A stretch of DNA of 64,000 bases from Myxococcales bacterium (lineage in GTDB: Bacteria > Myxococcota_A > Polyangia > Haliangiales > Haliangiaceae). The stretch lies in contig JAEUJY010000108.1 in NCBI GenBank assembly GCA_016794525.1, positions 1 through 64,000 of the forward strand, read 5' to 3'. The notes below the pieces were generated by a model that saw nothing but the letters and a program-made list of their open reading frames with translations, ran no database searches and was not told where the DNA came from. Made by a program: the position numbers and the translations under genes. Below are positions 35,169 to 50,192 of the stretch, piece after piece. The stretch's first letter is position 1. The number at the start of each line of letters is the position of its first letter.

Positions 35169-35740
35169 CCCGCACCGCCAGCGCCCGCGAGCACGACGCG
35201 ACGCTCGCGCTGTGCGCCGACGGCGTCGGGCTGTGGACCCCGTGGGTCGCGGCCGGGCAGGTGGTCGCGCCAGGCCAGGCCATCGGCGAGCTCGAGGTGC
35301 TGGGCGTGAGCGAGCGGGTGATCGCCGGCGGCACCCGCGCCGGCCGGGTGGTCGCGATCGCCGGCGCCCGCCACCACCGGCTGCCGGTCGACTTCGGCGC
35401 CGCGCTGGTCACGCTCGACCTCGCGCTCGGCGTGGCGATCGACGCGGCCGGCCCCGACGCGACCGCGGCGGCCACCGGCGGCGGGCTGCGCTTCGTCGCG
35501 CCGTCGAGCGGGCGGTTCTACGGCCGCCCCGGTCCGGGCAAGCCGGCGTTCGTGACCGTCGGCGAGGTCATCGCGGTCGGCCACACCGTGTGCCTGCTCG
35601 AGGTCATGAAGACGTTCCACCGCGTCACCTACGGCGGCGCCGGCCTGCCCGAGCGGGCCAAGGTCACCGCGATCGCGATCGCCGACGACGCCGACGTCAA
35701 CCCCGGCGACGTGATCCTGCACCTGGAGGCCGTGCCATGA
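35165..35740 (+). CDS. biotin carrier protein with a degenerate second carrier domain
   Basis: 191 residues. The C-terminal half is a normal biotinyl domain with the modification motif [11 protein letters not shown] and the flanking hammerhead strands. The N-terminal half has the same pattern ([20 protein letters not shown], then [20 protein letters not shown]) but Gly stands where the Lys should be, so it cannot be biotinylated. This looks like a tandem duplication with decay. The start and stop overlap both neighbours, so the three carboxylase subunits are made together. Confidence 0.88.
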
Positions 35741-37089
35741 CGCTGCGCTATCACCTGGTGATCAAGGGCGGCACGCTGTGCACGCCGGGCGGCCCGATCG
35801 TCGCCGACGTCGGCATCCGCGAGGGCCGCATCGCCGCGATCGGCGCGCTGGGCGCCGACGCCCACGCCGCCGAGGTCATCGACGCCACCGGCCTGCACGT
35901 GCTGCCCGGCATCATCGACGCGCAGGTGCACTTCCGCGAGCCCGGCTTCCCGCACAAGGAGGACCTGGCCTCGGGCACCGCCGCCGCGGTGCTGGGCGGC
36001 GTCACCGCGGTGCTGGAGATGCCCAACACCGATCCGCCGACGACCTCCGCCCACGCGATGGCCGACAAGGTGGCGCGGCTGCGCGATCGCGCGCGCTGCG
36101 ACGTCGGCTTCTTCGTCGGGGCGACGCCGGACAACGCCAGCGAGCTCGACGAGCTCGAGGTGCTGCCGGGCTGCGCCGGCGTCAAGGTGTTCATGGGCAG
36201 CTCGACCGGCAGCCTGCTGGTCGCCGACGACGAGGCGCTGGCCGCGGTGTTCGCCCACGGCGTGCGCCGGGTCGCGGTCCACGCCGAGGACGAGGCCCGG
36301 CTGATCGAGCGCAAGCCGATCGCGACGGCCGCCGCCGATCCGCGGGCGCACCCCGAGTGGCGCGACGCCGAGACCGCGCTGCGCGCGACCTGGCGCGCGG
36401 TGGCGCTGGCCCGCCGCTTCGGCCGCCGCGTCCACGTCCTGCACGTGACCAGCGCCGACGAGTGCGAGCTGCTGGCGACGGCCAAGGACATCGCCACCTT
36501 CGAGATCCCGCCGCAGCACCTGACGCTGGCCGCGCCCGACTGCTACCAGGCGCTCGGCACCCGCGCCCAGATGAACCCGCCGATCCGCGATGCCCACCAC
36601 CAGGCGGCGCTGTGGGCGTCGATCGCGTCGGGCGCGTGCGACATGCTCGCCACCGATCACGCGCCGCACACGCTCGAGGAGAAGGCCCGGACCTACCCGG
36701 CCAGCCCCAGCGGCATGCCCGGCGTCCAGACCTTCCTGCCGATCATGCTCGACCACGTCGCCGCCGGGCGGCTGTCGCTGGCGCGGCTGATCGACCTGAT
36801 GAGCGCCGGCCCGGCCCGGGTGTGGGGCCTGGCCGCCAAGGGCCGGCTGGCGGTCGGCTTCGACGGCGACCTGACGCTGGTCGATCTCGCGGCGAAGCGC
36901 ACGATCCGCGCGGCCGACGGCGCGTCGCGCTGCGGCTGGACGCCGTTCGAGGGCCGCGAGGTCACGGGCTGGCCGATCGCGACGATCGTCCGTGGCCACG
37001 TCGTCATGCGCGACGGCCAGCTGATCGGCGACGCGATCGGGCGGCCGCTGCGCTTCGTCGAGACGCTGGCCGCGGTCGCGCCGCCGTGA
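35737..37089 (+). CDS. pyrC: dihydroorotase (class I amidohydrolase)
   Basis: Closes carbamoyl-aspartate to dihydroorotate in pyrimidine synthesis. 450 residues. [20 protein letters not shown] is the metal His pair; [25 protein letters not shown] (the usual place near the carbamylated Lys), [31 protein letters not shown] (catalytic Asp) and [14 protein letters not shown] follow. Allantoinase is a relative but the KVFMGSSTG and HAPHT contexts favour dihydroorotase. It overlaps the biotin carrier gene by ATGA, so the two pathways share expression. Confidence 0.92.
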   Translation: MTLRYHLVIKGGTLCTPGGPIVADVGIREGRIAAIGALGADAHAAEVIDATGLHVLPGIIDAQVHFREPGFPHKEDLASGTAAAVLGGVTAVLEMPNTDPPTTSAHAMADKVARLRDRARCDVGFFVGATPDNASELDELEVLPGCAGVKVFMGSSTGSLLVADDEALAAVFAHGVRRVAVHAEDEARLIERKPIATAAADPRAHPEWRDAETALRATWRAVALARRFGRRVHVLHVTSADECELLATAKDIATFEIPPQHLTLAAPDCYQALGTRAQMNPPIRDAHHQAALWASIASGACDMLATDHAPHTLEEKARTYPASPSGMPGVQTFLPIMLDHVAAGRLSLARLIDLMSAGPARVWGLAAKGRLAVGFDGDLTLVDLAAKRTIRAADGASRCGWTPFEGREVTGWPIATIVRGHVVMRDGQLIGDAIGRPLRFVETLAAVAPP

Positions 37090-37132
37090 GTCGCGCCTTG
37101 ACGCCGGCGGCCGCGCCGCCCACGCTGCCCCG

Positions 37133-38146
37133 GTGACGCTCGCATCCCTTGGCTGGGACGACGCCTGGGACGACGCCTGGCAGGCCGCGACGCCGGACCT
37201 CCCCGGCGGCACGGTCGCGCGGGTCGCGGTCGCGCACCGCGGCGCGGTCGAGGTGATCGACGCCGAGGGGCAGTTCTGGGCGGAGCCGACCGGCAAGATG
37301 TTCCACCGGGCCGGCGACGCGCGCGAGCTGCCGATCGTCGGCGACTGGGTGGTGGTCGAGGACGCCGCCCGCGCCCGCGCCGATGGCTCGCGCGCGGCGC
37401 TGCGCGCGATCGTGCCGCGCCGCACCTGCCTGGTGCGCAAGGCCGCCGGCGAGGCCGATCGGCCGCAGCCGCTGGTGGCCAACGTCGACGTCGCGTTCGT
37501 GCTGGCGTCGGCCAACCTCGATCTCAACCCGCGCCGGACCGAGCGCTACCTGGCGGCGATCCGCACCGGCGGCGCGCAGCCGGTGATCGTGCTGTCGAAG
37601 ATCGACCTGGCGCCCGACCTCGCGGCGGCGGTGGCGACCTTGACCGCGGTGGCCGACGGCGCGCCGGTGCTGACGCTGTCGGCGACCCGCGGCGACGGCG
37701 TCGACGCGCTGGCGGCGTGGTGCCGGCCGGGCCGCACCGTGGCGTTCCTCGGCAGCTCCGGCGTCGGCAAGACCACGCTGGTCAACCGGCTCAGCGGCGC
37801 CGCGCGCACCACCGCGCCGGTGCGCGCCGGCGACGATCGCGGCGTCCACACGACGACCCGCCGCGAGCTCTTGGTCACCGCCGCCCACGGCATCATCGTC
37901 GACACCCCCGGCATGCGCGAGCTGGCGCTGTTCGAGGACGCCGCCGACACCGCGTTCGACGACGTCGCCGCGATCGCCGCCGGCTGCCGCTTCGCCGACT
38001 GCCGCCACAAGGCCGAGCCCGGCTGCGCGGTGGTGGCCGCGGTGGCCGGCGGCGAGCTGGCCGCCGCCCGCCTGGCCGGCTTCCACAAGCTGGCCGACGA
38101 GCAGGCCGCGCGCGAGCGGCGCAACCCGAGCCGCAAGCGACGCTGA
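37133..38146 (+). CDS. rsgA: ribosome small-subunit GTPase RsgA
   Basis: A circularly permuted GTPase that helps mature the 30S subunit. 337 residues, GTG start 43 bases behind pyrC. OB-like N-terminus (WVVVEDAARARADG), VDVAFVLASANLDLNPRR and VLSKIDLAP (G4), FLGSSGVGKTTLVNRL (G1), DDRGVHTTTRRELL (G2), IVDTPGMRELAL (G3) and a zinc-binding tail CRFADCRHKAEPGC. All motifs intact; the basic C-terminus fits rRNA contact. Confidence 0.95.
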   Translation: MTLASLGWDDAWDDAWQAATPDLPGGTVARVAVAHRGAVEVIDAEGQFWAEPTGKMFHRAGDARELPIVGDWVVVEDAARARADGSRAALRAIVPRRTCLVRKAAGEADRPQPLVANVDVAFVLASANLDLNPRRTERYLAAIRTGGAQPVIVLSKIDLAPDLAAAVATLTAVADGAPVLTLSATRGDGVDALAAWCRPGRTVAFLGSSGVGKTTLVNRLSGAARTTAPVRAGDDRGVHTTTRRELLVTAAHGIIVDTPGMRELALFEDAADTAFDDVAAIAAGCRFADCRHKAEPGCAVVAAVAGGELAAARLAGFHKLADEQAARERRNPSRKRR

Positions 38147-38191
38147 GCGCGGCGAGGGCGCGACCGAACGCCGCTTGCGCCGCGCGCGATC

Positions 38192-38208
38192 GTCACCACG
38201 CTGGTGAC
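38192..38208. promoter_or_regulatory. operator-like palindrome GTCACC-N5-GGTGAC
   Basis: A perfect 6-bp inverted repeat 38 bases before the membrane protein start at 38247. It closely resembles the site at 2920-2935 with one more base in the spacer. Confidence 0.35.
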
Positions 38209-38246
38209 ACGCCCCCGGTCGTCGTACCGGGCGGCGGCGGTCGCTC

Positions 38247-39356
38247 ATGCTTCGCCTCGCCTTGGTCGCCCTGGTCGTCGTCCACGGGCTCATCCACCTG
38301 ATGGGCTTCGCGAAGGGCTTCGGGCTGGCCGAGCTGAGCCAGCTCACGCAGCCGATCGCCCGCCCGATGGGCGTGCTGTGGCTGGCCGCCGCGCTCGCGA
38401 TGCTGGCCGCCGCGGTCGCGCTGGTGGCCGCGCCGCGCTGGTGGTGGGCGATCGCCGCGGTCGCGGTCGTGCTGTCGCAGGTGGCGATCGTCGGGTCGTG
38501 GCGCGACGCGCGCGTCGGCACGATCGCCAACGCGATCATCCTGGCCGCCGCGATCTACGGCGGCCTCGCGCGCGGGCCGCGCAGCCTGCACGCCGCGTAC
38601 GAGCGCGCGGTCGCGGCGTTGCCGCACGCCGCGCCCGGGCCGGCGCTGACCGAGGCCGACCTCGCGCCGCTGCCACCGCCGGTGCGGCGCTACGTGCGGC
38701 AGGCCGGCGCGGTCGGGCAGCCGCGGGTCCACGACTTCCGCGTGCGGTGGACCGGGCGGATCCGCGCCGACGCCGCCAGCCCGTGGATGCCGTTCGTCGC
38801 CGAGCAGCACAACACGATCGAGCCGCCGCGCCGGCTGTTCATGATGGACGCGCGGATGAAGGGCCTGCCGGTCGCGGTGCTGCACGCGTACGCGCCGAGC
38901 GGCGCGACGATGCGCGTGAAGCTGCTGTCGGCGATCGCGATGGTCGACGCCGCCGGCCCCGCGCTGACCCGCGCCGAGACCGTCACCTGGTTCAACGACC
39001 TGTGCCTGCTGGCGCCGGGCGCGCTGGTCGCGCCGTGCATCGCGTGGACGCCGATCGACGATCGCGCGGCGCGGGCCGAGGTCACGGTCGGCGCCAACAC
39101 CATCGCCGCCGAGCTGCGCTTCGACGCCGAGGGGCGGCTGATCGACTTCGTCTCCGACGACCGCGCCGCGGCGTCGCCCGACGGCAAGACCTTCACCGTC
39201 CAGCGCTGGAGCACGCCGCTCCGCGACTACGCGCGGGTCGGCCCGGCCACGGTCGCCACCCACGGCGAGGCCCGCTGGCACCCGCCCGCCGGCGCGTTCG
39301 CCTACGGCGAGTTCGAGCTGCGGTCGCTGGCGTACGACGTCGCCGCCGCGGCGTGA
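38247..39356 (+). CDS. membrane protein with soluble DUF6544-like domain
   Basis: 369 residues. About four membrane helices in the first 110 residues (LALVALVVVHGLIHLMGFAK, LWLAAALAMLAAAVALVA, WWWAIAAVAVVLSQVAIV, GTIANAIILAAAIYGGLA). A soluble C-terminal domain of about 240 residues has beta-rich stretches (VRWTGRIRADAA, LRFDAEGRLIDFVSDDR) and resembles proteins annotated DUF6544; enzyme activity is unknown. The start follows an operator-like palindrome at 38192-38208. Convergent with ligA over a 3-base gap. Confidence 0.8.
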   Translation: MLRLALVALVVVHGLIHLMGFAKGFGLAELSQLTQPIARPMGVLWLAAALAMLAAAVALVAAPRWWWAIAAVAVVLSQVAIVGSWRDARVGTIANAIILAAAIYGGLARGPRSLHAAYERAVAALPHAAPGPALTEADLAPLPPPVRRYVRQAGAVGQPRVHDFRVRWTGRIRADAASPWMPFVAEQHNTIEPPRRLFMMDARMKGLPVAVLHAYAPSGATMRVKLLSAIAMVDAAGPALTRAETVTWFNDLCLLAPGALVAPCIAWTPIDDRAARAEVTVGANTIAAELRFDAEGRLIDFVSDDRAAASPDGKTFTVQRWSTPLRDYARVGPATVATHGEARWHPPAGAFAYGEFELRSLAYDVAAAA

Positions 39357-39359
39357 CCG

Positions 39360-42711
<3,352 letters not shown>

Positions 42712-42792
42712 CCGGGGGTGTGCAAGGAAGATCCCGAGGGGGGCAGGGTAGGGCGATGTAGTTGCCCCTGGCGGTCGACCCGACCGCGGCGG

Positions 42793-44631
<1,839 letters not shown>

Positions 44632-44717
44632 GGTCAGGTGGGTGAACGCGGACCCTATCGCAGCCGGCGCGGATTGCAACCCGCGCGGCGGGTCGCACGA
44701 GCCCGGCGCCGCTGCGT

Positions 44718-44723
44718 TACGCT
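44718..44723 (+). promoter_or_regulatory. -10 box TACGCT before the cupin gene
   Basis: Six bases before the GTG start, in the divergent space shared with the thiC leader. Confidence 0.4.
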
Positions 44724-44729
44724 CGCCGG

Positions 44730-45239
44730 GTGAGCGACCCCAAGCACCTCGTCCGGACCCACGCGTTCACCCCCGCGGACGGCCTGCACGTCCGCCACCC
44801 GTTCAACCCGGCGTCGGAGCTGCGCATGTTCTTGCTCAGCGATCGGGCCGGGCTGACCCGCGCCGCGCTGTCGCTCGCGCGGGTGCCGCCGGGCAAGGAG
44901 AGCTTCGTGCCGCACGCCCACCGCGGCACCGAGGAGTTCGTCTTCATCCTGGCCGGCCGCGGCCGCGCGCTGATCGGCAGCGAGGAGTACGACGTCGGGC
45001 CCGGCGACTACATCGGCTACCCGATCGACGGCACGCCGCACCACCTGCGCAACGTCGGCGACGACGACCTGGTGTTCCTCCAGGGCGGCGAGCGGGCGGC
45101 GTTCGACGTCGTCGACTTCCCGACGCTCGGCAAGGTCAGCGTCGCCAGCGGCGCCGGGCCGGTCCGCTTCCACGAGGCCGCGACTGAGGAGGCGCTGCCG
45201 CTGACGGCGTGGCTGGCGTCGGCGCCCGATCCGGAATGA
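44730..45239 (+). CDS. cupin-domain protein
   Basis: 169 residues, GTG start. The cupin metal motifs are visible: [20 protein letters not shown] with two His and a Glu (motif 1) and [20 protein letters not shown] with a His (motif 2). Single-domain cupins bind small molecules or sugars, sometimes as enzymes. The first 50 residues are an extension with [20 protein letters not shown]. No operon partner; it diverges from thiC. Confidence 0.85.
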   Translation: MSDPKHLVRTHAFTPADGLHVRHPFNPASELRMFLLSDRAGLTRAALSLARVPPGKESFVPHAHRGTEEFVFILAGRGRALIGSEEYDVGPGDYIGYPIDGTPHHLRNVGDDDLVFLQGGERAAFDVVDFPTLGKVSVASGAGPVRFHEAATEEALPLTAWLASAPDPE

Positions 45240-45270
45240 TCGCCCCGTGACGGGGCGCGGGTCGCGCGGG

Positions 45271-45276
45271 TACGCT
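45271..45276 (+). promoter_or_regulatory. -10 box TACGCT before the TfoX-like gene
   Basis: Identical to the box before the neighbouring cupin gene, 5 bases before the ATG. Confidence 0.4.
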
Positions 45277-45281
45277 CGGCC

Positions 45282-45725
45282 ATGGCCTACGACGAAGCGA
45301 CCGCGGCGCGGGTCCGCGCGATCCTGGCGAAGGGCGGGCACGAGGTGGCGGAGAAGAAGATGTTCGGCGGCGTGTGCTTCATGGTGCGCGGCCACATGTG
45401 CTGCGGCTTCGCCAACCAGTCGCTGATGCTGCGGGTGGGCAAGGCGGCGTACCCCGACGCGCTCGATCGCCCCCACGCGCGGCCGATGACGTTCACCGGC
45501 CGGCCGCTCGAGGGCTTCGTCTACGTCGACCCGCCGGGCTACAAGACCGACGCGGCCCTGGCGGCGTGGCTCAAGCGCGGCACCGACTTCGTCGCGACGC
45601 TGCCGCTGCGGGTCGCGAGCAAGCCGAGCCGGACCGCCGCCGCGAAGCGGCCGACGACCAAGCGCCCGGCGCGTCCGGCGACCAAGCGTCCAGCGACCAA
45701 GCGCCCGGCGGCGAAGCGCCGCTAG
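45282..45725 (+). CDS. TfoX N-terminal domain protein with basic histone-like tail
   Basis: 147 residues. The first ~105 form a TfoX_N domain (KKMFGGVCFMVRGHMCCGFA, LMLRVGKAAYPDAL, GFVYVDPPGYKTDAALAAWL). The rest is a Lys/Arg/Pro/Ala tail with repeated TKRPA units like histone H1, suited to DNA or RNA binding. TfoX proteins regulate competence in some Gram-negatives but the isolated N-domain is usually of unknown function. The stop codon shares bases with that of the convergent lipoprotein gene (CTAG). Confidence 0.85.
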   Translation: MAYDEATAARVRAILAKGGHEVAEKKMFGGVCFMVRGHMCCGFANQSLMLRVGKAAYPDALDRPHARPMTFTGRPLEGFVYVDPPGYKTDAALAAWLKRGTDFVATLPLRVASKPSRTAAAKRPTTKRPARPATKRPATKRPAAKRR

Positions 45726-47446
45726 TTAATCGTGTAGGTCAGCGTGTAAGCGCCGGTGGTGGTCAGGAAGCCGTCGACGACCAGCCAGTAGAGCCCGGCG
45801 CCCGAGCCGGCGGCGCCGGTGAATGACGACAGCCGGATCGGCGACACCGAGCCGCACGGCGCCAGGCCGTCGTCGTTGCAGACGACGTCGGCGGCGCTGC
45901 CGGCCTTGCGCAGGTAGATCACCGAGTCCCAGCTGGTCGGTGTGGTGCAGGTGCTGGCGGCGACGGTCGGCACGATCGCCGGGCACGACAGGAAGTAGTA
46001 CGCCTGCTCGCCGGCGGTCGAGCTCGACTGGCACGTCGGCGTCCAGGTGTTGGTGGCGCCGACCGTGGTGCCGGTGACGGTGCCCGAGCCGGTGGCGATC
46101 GACGTGCCGGTGCGGCCGCCGCGGGTGAAGGTCAGGGTCAGCGCGCCGTTGGTCTGGAACGAGCTGTACTGATCGACCACCAGGCAGTAGGTGCCGGCGG
46201 CCAGGCTGAGCGCGCCCTGGGTCTGGGTGACGCTGCACTGATCGTCGAAGCAGCTCTGCAGCGCGCCGAGCGCGGTGCAGCTGCCGGCGAAGACGCGGAG
46301 GTCGGTGTCGAAGTTCGAGCCGAAGGTGTCGAGGTAGACCACCTCGGCGGCCGGCAGCGTGAACGTGTAGTAGACGTCGCGGCCGCCGGTCGAGCCGCAG
46401 AACGAGCCGCTGAAGTCCTGGTCGTTGCGCGCGGCGACGAGGTCGGCGGTGAACGTCCCGCCGCCCGAGATGTTGATCGCGCCGCCGGGCAGATCGTTGG
46501 TCGGGCACACCGCGTCGCTGCCGTTGCAGTCCTGATCGATGCCGTCGCCGCAGGTCTCGGCGGTGGGGCTGGCGGCGGTGGCGTTGCACTGCACGCCGTT
46601 GCCGGCGGCGTTGCAGACGTTGGTGCCGGTGCGCGCGCAGGCGCCGACGCCGGTCGAGCAAGTGCCGCCGACCGCGAAGCCGTTGTCGACGCCGCCCTGG
46701 CAGTCGTCGTCGAGGCCGTTGCAGGTCTCGACCGTCGACGAGGTGGCGTCGTTGCACACCGCGACGCCGCCGGCGCCGCACACCAGCACGCCCTCGGCGC
46801 AGGCGTCGGTGTCGCCGCCGTCGCAGGTGGCGCCGAGGTTGAAGCCCTCGTCGACGCGGGTGTCGCAGTCGTCGTCGAAGCTGTTGCACAGCTCGACCGA
46901 GTCGCCGCTGACGTCGGAGCAGGTGGTGCCGCCGCCGGCGCCGCAGACGATCATGCCCTCGGTGCACAGGTCGGGGTCGGCGCCGTCGCACGCGGTGCCG
47001 AGCGAGAAGCCGTCGTCGATCATGCCGTCGCAGTCGTCGTCGGCGCCGTTGCAGGTCTCGGTGGTCGGCATGCCGGCGGTGGCGTTGCAGGTGGTGCCGG
47101 TGCCGGCGCCGTCGCAGACCACGGTCCCGGAGCGCGCGCACGCGCCCATGCCGGTGGTGCAGCTGGTGCCCAGGCCGGGGAAGCCCTCGTCGACCATCAG
47201 GTTGCAGTTGTCGTCGCGGCCGTTGCAGGTCTCGGTCGTCGGCGCGCAGGCGTCGGGCCCGACCGGCGCGTCGGTGGCGTCGATCGCCGCGTCGATCGCG
47301 GCGTCGATCGCGGCGTCGTCGGTGGCGACGTCCACCGTCGCGACGTCGATCGGGGCGTCGGTCGGGGTGGCGACCTCCGACGACGCGCACGCGGCGATGA
47401 GCAGCGCGCAGGCCGCGGCCCCCAGGACGACGACGAAGCGAGGCAT
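45722..47446 (-). CDS. MopE-like Cys/Asp-repeat lipoprotein
   Basis: 574 residues. Signal and lipobox (LLIAACAS); Ala/Asp-rich linker; then five or six putative metal-binding repeats of about 45 residues with ETCNGxDDxCDxxxD ([54 protein letters not shown]). The C-terminal half holds two pre-peptidase-like or lectin-like beta domains ([40 protein letters not shown]). Such proteins are common on myxobacterial surfaces; metal binding (copper in MopE) is inferred from the motif. The stop overlaps that of the TfoX-like gene. Confidence 0.9.
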   Translation of the reverse strand: MPRFVVVLGAAACALLIAACASSEVATPTDAPIDVATVDVATDDAAIDAAIDAAIDATDAPVGPDACAPTTETCNGRDDNCNLMVDEGFPGLGTSCTTGMGACARSGTVVCDGAGTGTTCNATAGMPTTETCNGADDDCDGMIDDGFSLGTACDGADPDLCTEGMIVCGAGGGTTCSDVSGDSVELCNSFDDDCDTRVDEGFNLGATCDGGDTDACAEGVLVCGAGGVAVCNDATSSTVETCNGLDDDCQGGVDNGFAVGGTCSTGVGACARTGTNVCNAAGNGVQCNATAASPTAETCGDGIDQDCNGSDAVCPTNDLPGGAINISGGGTFTADLVAARNDQDFSGSFCGSTGGRDVYYTFTLPAAEVVYLDTFGSNFDTDLRVFAGSCTALGALQSCFDDQCSVTQTQGALSLAAGTYCLVVDQYSSFQTNGALTLTFTRGGRTGTSIATGSGTVTGTTVGATNTWTPTCQSSSTAGEQAYYFLSCPAIVPTVAASTCTTPTSWDSVIYLRKAGSAADVVCNDDGLAPCGSVSPIRLSSFTGAAGSGAGLYWLVVDGFLTTTGAYTLTYTIN

Positions 47447-47452
47447 CCGCGC

Positions 47453-47458
47453 ATCCTA
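47453..47458 (-). promoter_or_regulatory. -10 box TAGGAT before the MopE-like gene
   Basis: Six bases before the ATG; the rest of 47447-47534 shows nothing else beyond the nadA leader. Confidence 0.4.
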
Positions 47459-47534
47459 TCATCGGCGGCCGGACCGCTCGCAACCTTCCCGGCTGGCTGT
47501 GCTACCACTCACGACGACGGGGCCGCCCCGTCGC

Positions 47535-47539
47535 GGAGG
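47535..47539 (+). promoter_or_regulatory. ribosome-binding site GGAGG of nadA
   Basis: GGAGG lies 5 bases before the ATG. It fixes the nadA start and contrasts with the many starts here that have no such site. Confidence 0.6.
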
Positions 47540-47544
47540 CCGCG

Positions 47545-48540
<996 letters not shown>

Positions 48541-48542
48541 CG

Positions 48543-49427
48543 GTGCGCCGCGCGCTGCTGGCGCTGGCCGTGGTCGGGTGCGGGGGGCGCGACGCGGCGC
48601 CGAAGCCGACGCCGCCGCTGGCCGCGGTGACCGACGCGGCGCTGGCCGCGGTCGCGGTCGACGCCGGGGCCGCGGTCGCGGCGGCGAGCGACGCCGCGCC
48701 GGTCGCGCCCGATGCGTCGACCGGTGTGGCCGCGGGCCAGACTGTCCGGATCCCGGACGACACCGGCGAGCTGGTGGTGGCGGTGGCCCCGGACTGGAAG
48801 GCCAAGACCGCGACGCTGACGCACTGGCGGCGCGCGGCCGGCGGGCCGTGGGAGCGCGTCGGCGCGCCGTGGCCCGCGGTGATCGGCGTCGGCGGCGTGG
48901 CGTGGGGCCGCGGCCTGCACGGCGACGGCGCGCCGGCCGGGCGCGGCGGGCCGACCAAGCGCGAGGGCGACGGCAAGTCGCCGGCCGGCATCTTCGACCT
49001 GGCCGGCACCTACGGCGTCGCCGCGACCGCGCCGGCCGGCGCCCGCGTGCCGTACACCCAGACCACCGACCACGCGCGCTGCGTCGACGATCCGGCGTCG
49101 GCCCACTACAACCAGATCGTCGACGACACCGCCGTCGCCAGCGACTGGAGCTCGGCCGAGGACCTGAAGCGCGGCGACGTCCAGTACGACTGGGTCGTCG
49201 ACGTGCGCCACAACCCGGGCGCGACGCCCGGCGGCGGCAGCTGCATCTTCTTGCACGTCTGGCGCAACGCCAAGGGCGTCACCGTCGGCTGCACCGCGAT
49301 GGCCGCCGACGATCTCGCGCGCCTGATCGCCGCGCTCGATCCCGCCGCGCACCCGCGCTTCGTGCTGCTGCCGGCCGCCGAGTACGCCGCGCTGGCCGAC
49401 GCCTGGGGCCTGCCCACGCTGCCGTGA
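48543..49427 (+). CDS. L,D-transpeptidase-like (YkuD-type) lipoprotein
   Basis: 294 residues, GTG start 2 bases behind nadA. Lipobox LAVVGCG, an Ala/Pro spacer, then a YkuD-like domain: TKREGDGKSPAGIFDLAGTY, HARCVDDPASAHYNQIVDDT, CIFLHVWRNAKGVTVGCTAM (His and Cys of the active site). Such enzymes cross-link peptidoglycan by L,D bonds or anchor lipoproteins to it. Because some relatives lack activity, function is inferred. Expression may be coupled to nadA. Confidence 0.85.
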   Translation: MRRALLALAVVGCGGRDAAPKPTPPLAAVTDAALAAVAVDAGAAVAAASDAAPVAPDASTGVAAGQTVRIPDDTGELVVAVAPDWKAKTATLTHWRRAAGGPWERVGAPWPAVIGVGGVAWGRGLHGDGAPAGRGGPTKREGDGKSPAGIFDLAGTYGVAATAPAGARVPYTQTTDHARCVDDPASAHYNQIVDDTAVASDWSSAEDLKRGDVQYDWVVDVRHNPGATPGGGSCIFLHVWRNAKGVTVGCTAMAADDLARLIAALDPAAHPRFVLLPAAEYAALADAWGLPTLP

Positions 49428-49481
49428 CGCGCGCGGCGCAGTCCGCGGGAACGCTGGCGGCGGCCGTGGTGTCCACCCGGC

Positions 49482-50153
49482 ATGCGGGTGTTCGTCGGGC
49501 TCATCGTCCCCGCCGTCGCGATCGCCCTGGCGCCCGCGCGGACGGAGGCGTGGGCGATCCCCACCGAGCCGTGGATCCTGGTGCCGCGGGCGGCGCTGCC
49601 CGATCCGACGGTGCTGGTGGTGGGGCCCGGCGAGCTCGGGACCGATCGCGCGCCCGACATCACCACCTACGTCGACGGCGACGAGGTGCCGCGCACGATG
49701 GCGCGCCGCCGGATCGGCGGCCGCTGGGTATGGGCGGTGCACATCCCGGCGCGCAGTGGGAACGTGATCGTGCGGCGGCGCGGTCGGGATGGGGCGGACG
49801 TCGACGTCAAGCGCTTCCCGATCGTGGCGCGGGTCGCGCCGCCGGTGCTGGACGCGTCCCTGCGGCCGACGGTGCTGGGCGACGACGTCGTCATGCAGTG
49901 GAGCACGGTCGATCCGGATGGCCGGGCCATCACCGTTGATGTGCACCCCGGCGACGGGCCAGGGAGCGTCAGCGGCCAGGAGGCGTTCCGCGCCAACGGT
50001 GAGATCGTGCGGTTCGCGATCCCATCGGCGCCGTCGGCGCCACCCGTGGTGGCGCGCCCGCACGCTGCGCGGCGGTGGTTGGTGCTCGGCGGGCTGATCG
50101 CGACCGCGCTGGTGCTCGTCGCACGGCGGCGCCGTCCGCGCGTCGCGATCTGA
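49482..50153 (+). CDS. membrane-anchored protein, paralogue of the gene at 51537
   Basis: 223 residues. Signal peptide (MRVFVGLIVPAVAIALAP), a beta-rich ectodomain (TTYVDGDEVPRT, GGRWVWAVHIPARSGNVIVR), and a C-terminal membrane helix (WLVLGGLIATALVLVA) with an Arg-rich tail (RRRRPR), a shape used to sort proteins to the cell surface. The gene at 51537 has the same design and weakly similar strands, so the two probably arose by duplication. No function known. Confidence 0.6.
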   Translation: MRVFVGLIVPAVAIALAPARTEAWAIPTEPWILVPRAALPDPTVLVVGPGELGTDRAPDITTYVDGDEVPRTMARRRIGGRWVWAVHIPARSGNVIVRRRGRDGADVDVKRFPIVARVAPPVLDASLRPTVLGDDVVMQWSTVDPDGRAITVDVHPGDGPGSVSGQEAFRANGEIVRFAIPSAPSAPPVVARPHAARRWLVLGGLIATALVLVARRRRPRVAI

Positions 50154-50176
50154 AGGACGCGGTTGTCGGTCGCTTG

Positions 50177-50192
50177 CTGTACATTTGTGCAG
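50177..50192 (+). promoter_or_regulatory. LexA-like SOS box before dinB
   Basis: CTGTACATTTGTGCAG has the CTG-N10-CAG form of the E. coli LexA site and agrees with its consensus at 12 of 16 positions. It overlaps the first base of the GTG start, so a repressor here would block both transcription and start selection. Myxobacterial LexA sites differ in detail, so this is tentative. Confidence 0.5.
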